Source: Endomychus coccineus (lineage: Eukaryota; Arthropoda; Insecta; Coleoptera; Endomychidae). From it: DNA of 64,000 nucleotides. The stretch lies in the NCBI GenBank assembly GCA_958510875.1, contig OY294068.1, positions 37,986,297 through 38,050,296 on the forward strand. Direction: 5' to 3'. Within the stretch, counting starts at the first letter, position 1. Every line of letters starts with the position of its first letter. Positions 1-11,034 of the stretch are shown here, in pieces. The position numbers and the translations under genes were made by a program. The notes beneath the pieces are model-generated. The model was not told the origin of the DNA. It saw only the letters and a list, made by a program, of their open reading frames with translations, and ran no database searches.

Positions 1-1630
1 TAATAATAATAATACTTTTATTTCCAAACAAAAATTATTTTACACCGAAACAGTTGATTTTTATAAAATAAATAACATGTTAGGAAACCACAATGGAAAG
101 TTCATAAGGTAATCTACAACTTAACCCTTGATTATTAAAGAATATTGTTATAGAGGAAATTATAACAAGAACTGAAATGCATGTTTTTTGTACTTTTTCT
201 ACAAAATACATGAGGTTGCATGATCTATTCTATTCAGAATTTACATGGTACGAGATAATGATTCTGTATACATTTTTTAGAGTGATTTGAACCATGCAAT
301 TTATAAATCATATCAGTTACAAGATTATATAATTAATATACATTAAAACTAAAGCTTCTTTCAAAGAAAGCCGTTCTATATAAAGGTGATGAAAGTAGTC
401 CCTTATTCCTGATATTTATGTTGTGAACATCACATCTGGATTTTATTTTCTTAAACAGATCTTAATCTTGTCGAATAAGCATACATCATGGATGTATTTC
501 CGATTGCACATATTGAGCCAACCTATCACAGGAAGTTTGTGTGAGACATCGTTATACTTTTTGATATGGAAAATTATTGGAATACAGCAATTTTGAACTC
601 TCTATATTTTCTTGGTATAATCTTGATCTATGCAGGGTCCATATATACAGAAGAACAATAGGTGAACTGCGAAAGTACTAGACTATCACACAGAATTTTT
701 TTTCATTTTTTACTTAGAACAGCTCTATGTGGATATAATAATTTGAGTGAAGCATATGCCTGTTGAATACATTTGGTGATATGTTCCTCAAATCTAAGAG
801 ATCTGTCCAATATAATGCCTAGATTGTTGGCCTTTTCTGTTATTTCTAATCGAGTACCGTATACCTCGAAATTAAGAAGTGGTTCAAGCATATTACATTC
901 AACTTCGTTTCCAAATAGCAAAACTGCAGATTGTGGAGGATTGAGTACAAGTGAATGCTTTAAAGAAATGTGATATAGTGATGATGAGTCATGATTGAGT
1001 TCGCAAGTTGCTTGGTGAAATAAATGTGCATTAAATGGACAGTAATTTTGCGTATTGTCAGCATGCATATGAATAATTCTAAAGCGAATATATTTTGGAC
1101 AACTGCTAGTATATATTGTAAAAATTAGAGGTTAAAGGATGGAATTTTTAGAAATTCCTGAAATTGTAATTCTAGATTGAGATACTTTATCCAAAAATCT
1201 TATTCTTTGTGAACGATTGACCAGATTCGATAATTCGCCTGCTCTGGAAGTCTAGGCCGAGATATTTCATTATTACCAAGAGTTTCATGGCTTATGGTAT
1301 CAAAAGCCTTAGTGTAGTCAAGTAGAATCATGGTTGTAACGTAACCTTCATCAATTCCATTTATGATATCATCTGTTATGCTTAAAAATCCGTAGTACAG
1401 CTATAGCCTCCACGAAAGCTAGATTGTACAGATCTCAGGAGGAAATTTTTTTGTTAGATAGACATTAAGTTGTACATATTTTTTATGCCACTCCTGATGA
1501 AGCAGGTAGGATATTCATTGGACGCCATTGTACGTGGTGTGATCCTCAATTTCGACTATAGGAGTAATCAAAGCATCTTTCCATAAAGTGGAATAGTATT
1601 TATAATGTAAACAAGATAAGGAAGAATATA
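1..1630 (-). mobile_element. LINE (APE type, Jockey/CR1-like group), 3' part, decayed
   Basis: This is the 3' portion of a non-LTR retrotransposon read on the minus strand. Around 1270-1340 the translation shows the RT motif A (LDYTKAFDTISHE), preceded near 1350-1390 by a conserved TDDIINGIDEG stretch. The open segment 703-1068 (121 codons) is the post-RT region, with LGIILDRSLRFEEHI typical of LINE C-termini. Downstream at 480-680 the frames give YGPCID and GWLNMCNRKYIHD, again LINE C-terminal. The window edge carries a TAA/TTA trinucleotide run that would be the 3' tail. The region between motif A and 1068, which should hold the YADD box, is shortened, and many frames are broken, so it is not functional. 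Its 5' part continues at 3959-4660 beyond a transposon insertion. Confidence 0.8.
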
Positions 1631-2232
1631 CAGGGTGTCCTCGAACTGCGTGGCAAAAATAAAACCGAAGATTCTTTGATTCGAAAAAAATTTGATGAGC
1701 CTTTTTACTTTTGCCTCAAGTGTCTAGTTTAGCCGGTAGAGGGCTTCAAAGTTGCACTATTAATTTTGTTTTTTCGGTATAACTTGAGAACGTGATGAAG
1801 GACTTTTACAATATTTGGCAGGTGAGTTACTGTCAATAATATCCGTTTTTGAGCGGAGCATAGAGCCTTAGAGACCATCAAAATGGCTCAAACTTGAGGA
1901 TGTAACGGGAAAAGTGTCCAGAACTTTATTGTTGTAAATGTAATTCACCCTATATTTTTTATGTAGATAGCTCATCTAATTTGAAAACTTTTCTCACTCT
2001 TAGAAAATTTTGATAAAATCAACGTATTAGCAAGAAAAAAATAATTTTCGAGTCTCTGCAATTTTGGCTTACTAATTTTACTTGATTAAAATACCTTAGT
2101 TGCCTTTGATTTTCTAATGTCATTTTGGCATTTGGAGAATTTATTCTCAAAACTGTCAGTTTTTACTTTGCTTTCCGTAAAAATTTTATAAAATTATGGC
2201 TCAAAATTTCACTAACACTGAAATGGTTAATA
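1631..2232. repeat. left arm of long terminal inverted repeat
   Basis: Begins CAGGGTGTCC and runs to the sequence around ACTGAAATGGTTAATAT. It is matched in reverse complement by 3357-3958 with scattered point differences and small indels. Confidence 0.87.
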
Positions 2233-2341
2233 TCTCGGTAAACCACGAATAATAAAAACAATAGAAATGGGGGAACGACGTGATTATTTAGGAAAAACAA
2301 ATGCTAAATTAAAAGAAACAACAAAACTTTTTGGGAAATCG

Positions 2342-3364
2342 CTAAGGCATCAATTGTTCGAAATGTTGCCCATTTCCCTGAATACACAAATTAATTCGTT
2401 TCAAGAAATTGGATTGAACTCTGGCTAGTACTTCAGGTTCATTCTTCAATAAATCCGCTTCATGATTAATTCGTTGCAACAATTCCTCTCGTGTGTTTAC
2501 TGGAGCTGCATGAACTTTCGACTTCAAAGCGCCCCATAGAAAGAAGTCGCAGGGCGTCAACTCAGGAGAGCGGGCCGGCCAGTTCACTGGTGCATCGTGT
2601 CCTCTACCTATCCAGCGATCTGGATATTCCGCATTCAAATGTCACCTCACAGCTAATGTGAAATGAGGAGGTGCACCATCATGGATAAACCAGGCCACGA
2701 CGAATGTGTAAGGGCGAGTCTTCCAACAGTTCAAGTAGCCTTTGTTCCAAAAAGTTCAAGTAGTTCTCCCCGTTCAATCGATCGGGTATAACGGTAGGAC
2801 CAATAATAAAGTTATCCACAATTCCAACCCAAACATTGATTTTAGTTTGATTCTTAAAATATGTAACTTCCGTTTCATGAGGATTTTCATCAGCATAGAA
2901 ATGTTCATTATAGAGGTTAAAAAGACCACATCTCGTGAAAGTATCTTCGTCCGTGAACAGAATTCTTCTACAAAAATTGGGGTTTGCGTTTTGTCTTTGG
3001 ACAATAAGCCGACAGAAATCTAGCCGATGACCTGGATCCATGGGCAATAAGTCTTGAACTGTTTTAATATGATAGGGATACAACAGTTCTCCTTTCAGTA
3101 CATTATGAACTAATGATTTTGAGGCTCCAATACGAAGTCCCAAACGTAGTGTGCTTATCCCAGGTTCAGTTTCAACCGCTTCCAGTATCGCTTCTTCGAG
3201 CTCTAAGGTCCTCATTGTCCGTCTGCGTCCAGTTTCTCTGCGATTTGCTTCAAATTTGCCAGTTTCGCGAAGGTTTGCCGATTTGGAATTCTGCGATGAG
3301 GATATCTTTCCCTTCTCCGGCCATTGCAACGACAAAGTCCATAAATCAATAACATATCAACCAT
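2342..3364 (-). pseudogene. mariner-like transposase, DD43D spacing, broken
   Basis: Cut-and-paste DDE/D transposase of the IS630-Tc1-mariner superfamily. The probable true start is the ATG at 3364 (MVDMLLIYGLCRCNGRR), a conserved N-terminus; a later in-frame ATG opens 2679-3335. An N-terminal helix-turn-helix region spans roughly residues 1-110. Catalytic residues seen are D1 in FTDED, D2 in HDGAPPHF (codon 2678-2680) and D3 in SPELTPCDFFLWG (codon 2546-2548). D2 and D3 are 44 codons apart, so 43 residues lie between them, unlike DD34D mariner and nearest to the DD41D (rosa-like) group. Lesions are a frameshift in the N-terminal part, a frameshift near 2690 just before HDGAP, and an in-frame TGA near 2651. 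The C-terminus ends GQHFEQLMP. Not functional. Confidence 0.87.
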
Positions 3365-3958
3365 TTCAGTGTTAGTGAAATTTTGAGCCATAATTTTATA
3401 AAATTTTTACGGAAAGCAAAGTAAAAACTGACAGTTTTGAGAATAAATTCTTCAAATGCCAAAATGACATTAGAAAAGCAAAGGCAACTAAGGTATTTTA
3501 ATCAAGTAAAATTAGTAAGTCAAAATTGCAGAGACTCGAAAATTAATTTTTTCAAGCTAATCCGTTGATTTTATCAAAATTTTCTAAGAGTAAGAAAAGT
3601 TTTCAAATTAGATAAGCTATCCACATAAAAAATATTGAGTGAATTACATTGACCACAAAAAAGTTCTGGACACTTTTCCCGTTACATCCTCAAGTTTGAG
3701 CCATTTCTGTGGTCTCTAAGGCTCTGTGCTTCACTCTCAAAAATGGCCATTTCCGACAGTAACTCACCTGCCAAATATTGTAAAAGTTCTCAATCACGTT
3801 CTCAAATTATACCGAAAAAACAAAATTATTTTTGCAATTTTGAAGCCCTCTACCGGGTAAACAAGACACTTGACGCAAAAGTAAAAAGGCTCATCAAATT
3901 TTTTTCGAATCAAAGAATCTTCGGTTTCATTTTTGCCACGCAGTTCGAGGACACCCTG
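3357..3958. repeat. right arm of long terminal inverted repeat
   Basis: Reverse complement of 1631-2232, ending GGACACCCTG followed by TA. It includes the transposase start codon at 3362-3364, so promoter and 5' leader lie within the arm. Confidence 0.87.
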
Positions 3959-4660
3959 TATACACAAGACTGAACACCAAATTACTTTTCTGCTGCTTGT
4001 GTGATTTGTAGTAATTTGTAATGAATTCTCTAACAACATTGTTTGTTTCTGGTATACTATCCAGAAAATAATTGTTTATATCATCAATTGGAGATGATTT
4101 GGAATGGAAGATTGTTCATCTTCGGTAATATGCAATGATTTCACTTGTTTCCACAAATATTTTCTGTTTTTATTTTTGGGAATATACTTTTTTCATTAAG
4201 CATAGCATTTTTAGTGAAATTTCTTAATTGCTTGAAGTAATGCCAGTGTAAAGGGAGCTTAGTTCTTCCAAATTTTGCTTTGGCTTTGTCCCATAAAGTC
4301 ATTATCATTAGTAATTCGATGTTATCAGTTATCCATGGAGATTTTTTATTGGTGATCCTTATTGTTCTATGAGGTACATGTTTGTCAAATATATACAGCA
4401 GGCTAGCATTAAGAAAATCAACTTTTTGGTCAATACCATCAAGATGAAATAAATTGTGTAAAGGTAGTAACTCCAGTTCATTGTAGAACATATTTTCATC
4501 AAAATGTTCATAATCACGGTATGTATATAAGGTATGTGTATCTCCAAATTGGAGTTGTCAATTGACAATGAAGTAGTGATCCTCTATTTCTATGATATCG
4601 TCAATCATTGGGCATAGTATGATGTGCCTACTGTTGTAAATAGATATTCAGATCACCCTA
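3959..4660 (-). mobile_element. LINE, 5' part (endonuclease end to RT linker)
   Basis: Minus-strand continuation of the LINE at 1-1630. Near 4590 a degenerate end of the APE endonuclease is visible (EDHYFIVN, for the SDH motif). The open segment 4141-4491 (116 codons) is the linker before RT, with SPWITDNIELLM and WHYFKQLRNFT, both typical of APE LINEs. Another frame at 3965-4090 gives DDINNYFLDSIPETNN, which leads to the insertion point. The element appears 5'-truncated near 4660. Frames are broken, so this is a relic. Confidence 0.75.
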
Positions 4661-6639
4661 TATGATCAAGTTTTTCAATCGTCCTCTGAAGTAACAGTGT
4701 AGACCAATAGCACTTCCTGATCTCAAGGTAACTTTCAGCACAGATAGGGACAAAATATTTGTCATCTAACCAAGAGATATAAATATTCAAGAATAATAAT
4801 ACCTAATGATAATACTCATCTCTGATTCCAGAGAAATTCAATTAAGAAGTCATCTTCTTGAATCGAATGTAACATAAATGAATTAACTGTAACTACAATG
4901 GTTAATGTCGATGTGGATAAATAGTCTCACATTCATTATTAGAATTGAATCAAAGACATCATCCAGCTTTTCAAATGAAGTAGATCCAAACTTAGAGCTA
5001 TAATACACAAAGGAAGAAAAGATTCAACTTATATTACAATTTGTGATGAAGCATCTGCCATTAATCTTGTTGAATGCAATCCGTAATGTTGAGAGTAAGT
5101 CATGCAAGATAATGCATTGTTCCCTCTTGAATCACTAACCGCTCTATTTACTCTTCTTTGCTGAAGCGTGTTATCTAAATCTGACCAAATATCTTCATTA
5201 ATCGTTATATTATATCAGAAGCAAAATTAATCTTCAGCTCTGTACAATTTATAAATATCTGTGTAAAATCTAGTATCAATTTAACTATCTCCGAATTCTC
5301 AGATTTATAACATTTATCAAAAACAGCACAACATTATTTTATCTTAACTTTCGGTCCTGTCGTATACAGGCAAATCCTTCAATGTCTGTGGGATAACGGA
5401 AACTGATGGAATCGCATAGTCTACTGCTTATCGGCATTACTCGTCTAAAATACTTCAATACACGAGTACCATTATTTACAATACCGACTTATTACTAATT
5501 TCATAGAGATATGTACAATAATACTAAACACAAAATACTACTAGAACGACCAGTTATGGAACTTAATAGAAAACGTTAGGTCACGAGAAATGAATATTGA
5601 AGAAATACATATTTTGACTATAATTTAAATCAATTTTTCACCATCCTGTATAGCTTTTTTAATGAATAACTATTTTTCTTTGTAACTCCAGACATTAGTC
5701 TTGTGACGAAGCATAACACTTGATACGTCACATGGATCACTCATATTTTATAATTTTTTTTTAATTTATGTTGTAATTTTATAAATCTTTAAATATCTCA
5801 AAAACTGTTTCAGATAGGTTTAGTATAGGACATGTAACAGAAACTCGCCTTCATTTTAGCGCATACGACTGGAAGAATTCAATATCTGATTAGATTTTAA
5901 TTTTAGAACATGCAGAACTTTTTATGAAAAATAACTTTTTCCCTAAAATTAGTAATTAAAAAGTGTTCCATATGGTTCCAACTTAGTAAGACATATTGTA
6001 TACATTGCGGGATTAAAATCAAAAAACGACTCTCGAAGAAAGTTGAAAAACCCCCTTTTCACAAATAAAAGGGCACGAACCAATATTCAGAGGGAAAAAA
6101 CTGAGGGTTTTGTTTTTTCGCATCATTACAAACATTTTCCGTTAGGTCGCTAGTTAAATTCAAGAATTACCAAACGCAGCCCTAAATTGTTGTAAATTGA
6201 CTCCGAAAATTATTTATTCCGCAAAAATTCACAAACATTTCACACATTGATCAATAACGTAGATTAAAATGATAATATTACACTCACCTTCTTTGGAAGC
6301 ACCCGGAAACAAAGGCAGTTCAAAACAACTACATAGTGTTAAGTTGTTCCGGTGAAACAATACTAGTTTAATAGATTGTCAGTCAAGTTCTTAGGTATAT
6401 TTTGTATATATTTGTAAATATTTAACTCAACAAAAAAGGAGAATGCGGGCATAGCTGATAAGATATGGATATCGTCAGAAGTATGTGGCAATCATGTTTC
6501 CATATTTCGTAGCCAAAGCTTCCGATATGTTTTTTTATCCTGTGAGTGTGTCTATCACTTTGACGCGAATAAAGTATGTGTGTGTATGTGGTACTAACGC
6601 AATTTCCGGAACGGAAACGCGTCCAGCCAACAAACGCTA
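4661..6639. other. AT-rich intergenic sequence, nothing recognised
   Basis: No long ORF, RNA gene or clear repeat was found. At about 5638-5651 the string CACCATCCTGTATA resembles a single decayed mariner-type terminus next to TA, but no partner end was seen. A short TG-rich stretch lies near 6575-6590. Confidence 0.5.
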
Positions 6640-6735
6640 TCGCATAAGGCCTAAACGCTCGATCGTGACGTAACAAGCCAGAGGCTACGTTTTAGCTCGT
6701 CACCCATACGTTACGACAATGCTGTAATACCGACC
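6640..6735 (+). repeat. dispersed repeat X, copy 1
   Basis: Contains AGGCCTAAACGCTCGATC, then AAGCCAGAGGCTACG, then CTCGTCACCCATACG and AATGCTGTAATACC. The same ordered blocks recur at 9680-9735, 12000-12115 and 29010-29095. Family unknown. Confidence 0.7.
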
Positions 6736-6871
6736 ACAAAACAGAAATTCCATCCGTAATATTGAATAGTTTTGGCATTAAGAATGTGTAAATTTTTAAC
6801 TTATAAAGTTATTCATATGAAACCACTGATTTACACTAAATAAACAATGTACGTTTTTATTATCCACTATT

Positions 6872-6910
6872 GCTTACATATGTTTCAACACACATCAGCA
6901 TCATCTGAGC
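6872..6910 (-). ncRNA. hammerhead-like motif, PLE family D (degenerate)
   Basis: On the minus strand: GCT, CAGATGA (canonical CTGATGA with one change), a variable hairpin region, GAAA, and the palindrome ACATATGT as possible stem III, followed by A and AGC. GCT and AGC can pair as a three-base stem I. The changed core U4 would probably abolish cleavage. See families A-C. Confidence 0.4.
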
Positions 6911-7039
6911 TAACTTATAAACCGAAGCTACATTGACAGAGAACGGCTTTGTACTATAACGACTATACTTTATAAAATTAAGTGGGGGGCAATACCATTA
7001 GTTACAGAACATTTGAAGAACTACTAAGGAAATGATAAT

Positions 7040-7325
7040 TGATGAATGATGAATGATGAATGTTCAATTGATCATTTAGATTTGCATTATTTTTATGTTA
7101 AACATGTTTGACAATTTCAAATGATCCCCATATATTCAATTTCAAGCCCTTCCATTCGATATGTAAGATTTCGGGATTGTGAGTGAAATTATGGTTATGT
7201 TCGATTAGATGATTAGCATTCGTCGAATAGGTCATTTTCAATCTGTGGCTCTTCATATGATCTTGAAATCTCTGGTGAAAGATGCGACCAGTTTAGCCAA
7301 TATGCAAAGCATTTCAGTCATTACA
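7040..7325 (-). pseudogene. PLE GIY-YIG endonuclease remnant (family D)
   Basis: The minus-strand translation shows the GIY-YIG signature as HIG(stop)TGRIFHQRFQDHMKSH, then STNANHLIEHNHNF and PEILHIEWKGLKLN. These match the YIGxTGR...RxxEH...LxxHxxxxxH pattern that defines the nicking endonuclease of Penelope-like retroelements. A stop replaces the residue before TGR, and upstream frames are shifted. A second relic of the same family lies at 16150-16270. The assignment rests on the motif order; the clade was not determined. Confidence 0.7.
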
Positions 7326-7330
7326 ACACC

Positions 7331-8239
7331 GGGGTTACCAGACGTGAAGTAAGTAAATCCTCAGATGCACCCCATTGGTTTTTATTGATGTGAAAGACTT
7401 GTGTTCCCTAACAATATGTAATTCAAGATCATTTCAACAATACGAAATTATATCTAGAATTTCGTGAACTGTGTGTGAGCATACATGTGTGTCGGTGTTG
7501 CTAATTTGATTAAAGGAAAACTAGATTTCTATGTATCTAACCAATATGATAACATGTCTTTCGAGACATCCTCTAAGTTACATTTGAGAATACATTCCTG
7601 GAATAGTCCCTTAATCGTTGCCTTTTGAAGGAAATTCCTACATTCATTATTTTCCACCAAGTTAATATAATACTTATAAGCTGGGCAGGGAATTTGGAAT
7701 GCTCTATATTTGAAACAAATTGAAGTAGAGCCTGTATAACACATTCGTTGAATAAGTTGAGGGCTAAATTAACATTTCGATGTTCCAAATTTGTAGTATA
7801 GAATGCTCCAAATTCAAAGAATACGTATCATTGTTTCCGTAGTTCATTATCTTAAGGAAAACTGAACGTCTAATGGCCCCTTGTTGTAATTTTCCTTACA
7901 ACCAGAAGCTCAACATGCATTCAATAAAAGTGATTAACTAACAAACGTCAGTAAACTGTACGTACGACACAAAAGGCGGTAAGGACTAACATAAACATTC
8001 ACTTATGAAGCAATTTTGCAACGCAAGTTATGAGACTCTCATACACGCTTATTCACAGGGAAAAAATACGTTCCAATCACATGATGACACCTCAGGAGTA
8101 GGTGCAACATATGATTTTCTACAAGACATAGACACTATTTTGTTAAATTGTAATACTTATCACCTGTCACACTCATCACTAGCTACGCGCCATTCGACCA
8201 ATCGCTGCTGTAGTATGCTCCAAGCTTCTCATTGATAAC
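7331..8239. other. intergenic, no confident feature
   Basis: Several short ORFs on both strands (for example 7529-7788 minus and 8005-8235 plus) show no motif I recognise. The part adjoining 7330 may be further decayed PLE family D sequence. Confidence 0.4.
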
Positions 8240-9560
8240 TCATTAAAAATGATATTAGCAATTATCGACCAGTGTCATTGTTATGTGCTTTTTCTAAGTT
8301 TTCCGAAATGCTTATTTATGACAGTTTGTTTTTCCAAGTATCTAAGTTAATTTCAGATCATCAACATGGCTTTATGAGAGGTCGGTCGACAGTTACTAAC
8401 TTAGGATGTTTTTCTGAGCATGTATCAAACATTCTGAACGAAAGGGGACAAGTTGATGTGGTGTTTACCGACTTCTCTAAAGCATTTGATAAAATCAGCC
8501 ACAGATTGTTACTTGAAAAACTGCATAATATCGGTTTCGATAATAGGGCCATTAAACTAATATACTCGTACTTGGTAGAGCGTCAGCAATATGTACTTTA
8601 TAATGGCTTTAAATCTAAAGAGTTTCTAGTCACATCCGGTGTGCCGCAAGGTTCTAACCTTGGTCCACTATTTTTTATAATATTCATAAATGACCTAGTC
8701 AGTATCATAGACATTGAAAAAGAAGTTTTTGCAGATGATTTAAAAATTTTTCGTTGTATAAATTCCAAAACAGATTGCGACTTAGTACAAGAGAATCTAA
8801 CAAGAATAAACAACTGGTGTGTATTAAATAAACTACCATATAAATATCTCCAAATGTAAGATTATGTCGATTACCCGGAAGTCGACATCTACAATTTGCA
8901 ATTATAATATAAAAAACATAGCACTAAAGAGAGTGTATTCAATGAAAGACTTAGGAGTAACATTGGATTCAAAATGGTCATTTTCTAACCATATTGAAGA
9001 TGTTGTCTCCCAATCAATGCGAATTCAAGGGTTTATCATACGGAATTGCAAAAAACATAAAAGATCTAGACGCATTAAAACAACTTTATTTTGCACTGGT
9101 GCGCTCTAAGTTAGAATACGCATGTGTCATTTGGGACCCATACTACGTGAAATACAAAATTGTCTTGGAACGTGTTCAGTGCGTATTTTTGAAGTATCTG
9201 GCATTCAAGGCGGATGGTGTGTATCCAATTAGGGGAATTGACAATTCAGTTTTGCAGATCAGATTTGAGGTACCTAGTCTTAAAGTAAGGAGAATGATGT
9301 TATGCTGCCTCTTTTTATATAACATAATTAACAACAATGTTCAGTGTCCCTACTTGACAGCAAAACTAAATTCCTTGGTTCCAAGAATTTCAAATAGGAG
9401 AAGTGATTACTTTTATTTAGTTCAAGCAAATTCGAATATTTTATATAACTCTTTAATCAATAGAATCTGTAGATATTTTAATTCAGTGCAATCAAACCTA
9501 GATTTCTCTTTCTCTATATACAAATTTAAAGAAGTGTTAATTAGTTCTCTTCAACTGTAG
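8240..9560 (+). pseudogene. LINE reverse transcriptase and C-terminal domain
   Basis: RT of an APE-type non-LTR retrotransposon. Visible blocks in order: NYRPVSLL, HGFMRGRST, motif A FTDFSKAFDKISH, motif B SGVPQGSNLGPLFF, and motif C as VFADDLKIF with both catalytic aspartates. A frameshift near 8850 separates RT (8272-8859) from the next piece (8864-9109, LGVTLDSKWSFSNHI), and another near 9050 leads to 8994-9560, which holds SKLEYACVIWDPYY and the end SFSIYKFKEVLISS. The N-terminal endonuclease is missing through truncation. Two frameshifts in an otherwise legible protein indicate moderate age. Confidence 0.87.
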
Positions 9561-9652
9561 TTATGACTTGAATTATTAATTAGTATTACTTAACATGATT
9601 ATATCTGTGTATACTGCCCTTCAATCGGATAATTTCCTGTTGGGTTTGTAAT

Positions 9653-9679
9653 TAAATAAATAAATAAATAAATAAATAA
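9653..9679 (+). repeat. (AAAT)n LINE tail
   Basis: Tandem AAAT units at the 3' end of the LINE 8240-9682. Confidence 0.9.
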
Positions 9680-9735
9680 CGTCACACTGATTCTTGTACT
9701 CAGCGTTCAGGCCTTGTACTATAGGGGATATCGAT
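9680..9735 (-). repeat. dispersed repeat X, copy 2 (partial)
   Basis: On the minus strand it contains GTACAAGGCCTGAACGCT and a GTGACGTT block, matching the start of copies 1 and 3. It directly abuts the LINE tail. Confidence 0.6.
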
Positions 9736-10767
9736 CGATCTTCACGAATCCAGCGCCACAAAATGGTGGGCATGCACATCATGTTATTCACGCATCCCTA
9801 CGTCTCAAGGAAACTGCAATCACATTCATATAAGAGCCTTTGCCAGAAGTGACTATTTTATGGTATACAACCAAATATACATATCATGCATTTCCGACAT
9901 ACTGGAGTAAAAGTAACATATTGTTGTATATTTATTGCTTGAGAACTAACGATCAATAAAAATCTGTAAGTAAAAGTAGGAAATAAAGTACATACTGCAT
10001 TAGTTGGTAATCATCATAATACATAGTGTAGTAATGTTTATATGAATAGGTCGTATTTGTTTTGAAATGTTGTTCTTTCCACTGAAAGTACTAAGTACTC
10101 AGTTCAGATCTAGCGATCTCATTTCAACAGTGTAACAGTGCCGACCATATCTGAAATACTGTTTGACTGAGGTTATCATTTCCTAGCAGTTTCAATGTGG
10201 AACCAGCCGCTCTATACTCTTACTCCCAAACAAGTGACACACCCACCGCAAGTAATAGCCCCATTTCTCAAACTTTCTGAAGCTTTAATGCTTCTGTCAA
10301 CTCCAAATTTAATTTCTCAGGCACGTGAATAGGTTTGAAAGCCTATTACCGTTGATTCACCACTTGTAACAGTGGCGAGGGTATCTACCAAATCTGAAAT
10401 ACTATTTGACTGAGCGTATCAACTACCATCAGCTCATGTACCTTATCAACGTGTTATATGAATTGAGTATTGTTCGTTAGAACATGCTATGGTATCAAAG
10501 ATCTTAGTTGATATGGATTCTCTTAAGGCTCTTTTGAGCTGCCACCACTAGGTGTATAATTCAGCTCACCTAGGAACTGTTTCTGACTACGTTGCCTTGA
10601 TCCCTTCCCAAAGACCTCCTCAAATTACGTATAATTGTATATTGATATCTATTCAAGCGTACATTCTGAAGGTCGTATTTGCTGACAGGTTATTGGAGAT
10701 TACCAGTTAAACTCGTTAATCAAATTAAAAGATAAATATATATTGGATAAAAGTTAACAAAATTTAG
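9736..10767. other. intergenic with one short diverged direct repeat
   Basis: No gene was recognised. A roughly 60-bp segment at 10120-10175 recurs at 10362-10420 in the same orientation; both copies contain a GTAACAGTG block and TCTGAAATACT followed by TTTGACTGAG. Confidence 0.5.
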
Positions 10768-10809
10768 TACATCATAACACAACAAACGATTATAAAATTA
10801 GGTCTGGTT

Positions 10810-11034
10810 ATGGGAATGATAGCATATGAATTTAAAGACTGGTTCGATTCAGGTTCACCTTTAGTGGGTACCTGGGAGAATGTTATTAATGTCACTAGTT
10901 CTGCTCCTTTCGCCAGCAGGCGGAAGAGGCAGAACTCAGAGGTTGAAGTCAATATAACAGTTGTTCTCTGGCAATCAAATTGCACTTACCCTGTTGGTCT
11001 AATATCACAATTTCCTCTCGAGTTCCTTGTGTGA
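10810..11034 (+). CDS. small ORF, possible host exon (unidentified)
   Basis: I do not recognise this protein. The frame is open from 10768 to the stop at 11032; the first ATG is at 10810 and gives 74 codons. Composition is balanced and protein-like compared with neighbouring AT-rich ORFs. It contains SSAPFASRRKRQNSE, a basic RRKR run that could be a furin-type site, followed by a hydrophobic stretch and one NCT glycosylation sequon. Just before the stop, GTGTGAGTAAGG resembles a 5' splice donor, so an exon is possible; an AG lies just before 10801. No neighbouring exon was found. It could equally be chance. Confidence 0.2.
   Translation: MGMIAYEFKDWFDSGSPLVGTWENVINVTSSAPFASRRKRQNSEVEVNITVVLWQSNCTYPVGLISQFPLEFLV

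Larger units (their letters stand above)
1631..3958 (-). mobile_element. Tc1/mariner-like transposon with ~600-bp terminal inverted repeats
   Basis: A complete 2.33-kb element bounded by CAGGGTGTCC and its complement GGACACCCTG, with the target dinucleotide TA on each side (1629-1630 and 3959-3960). The two arms (1631-2232 and 3357-3958) are near-complementary along about 600 bp, much longer than classical mariner ends. The middle holds one broken transposase on the minus strand, whose start codon lies within the right arm. The element sits inside a LINE whose two halves lie at 1-1630 and 3959-4660, so it inserted after that LINE. Confidence 0.88.
6790..7330 (-). mobile_element. Penelope-like element, family D, 3' fragment
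   Basis: Read on the minus strand the order is a GIY-YIG endonuclease relic (7320-7040) followed by a terminal-repeat-like segment holding a hammerhead-like motif (6872-6910) and AATAA(A)-type sequence. This is the usual 3' organisation of a PLE. The element is heavily decayed and its RT part is not visible upstream. Confidence 0.6.
8240..9682 (+). mobile_element. 5'-truncated APE-type LINE with (AAAT)n tail
   Basis: A LINE copy that begins inside RT at about 8240 (NDISNYRPVSLL) and ends in an A/T-rich 3' UTR with a tandem AAAT tail at 9653-9679. The tail and the 5' truncation are what target-primed reverse transcription produces. It is related to the longer LINE at 54712-57797, but diverged from it. 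Confidence 0.85.

Noticed and set aside
2774..3004. Overlapping minus-strand ORF inside the transposase at 2342-3364
   Set aside because: Frame shadow of the transposase; no independent motif.
5638..5651. Mariner-type terminus CACCATCCTGTATA
   Set aside because: Single short match with no partner arm or transposase.
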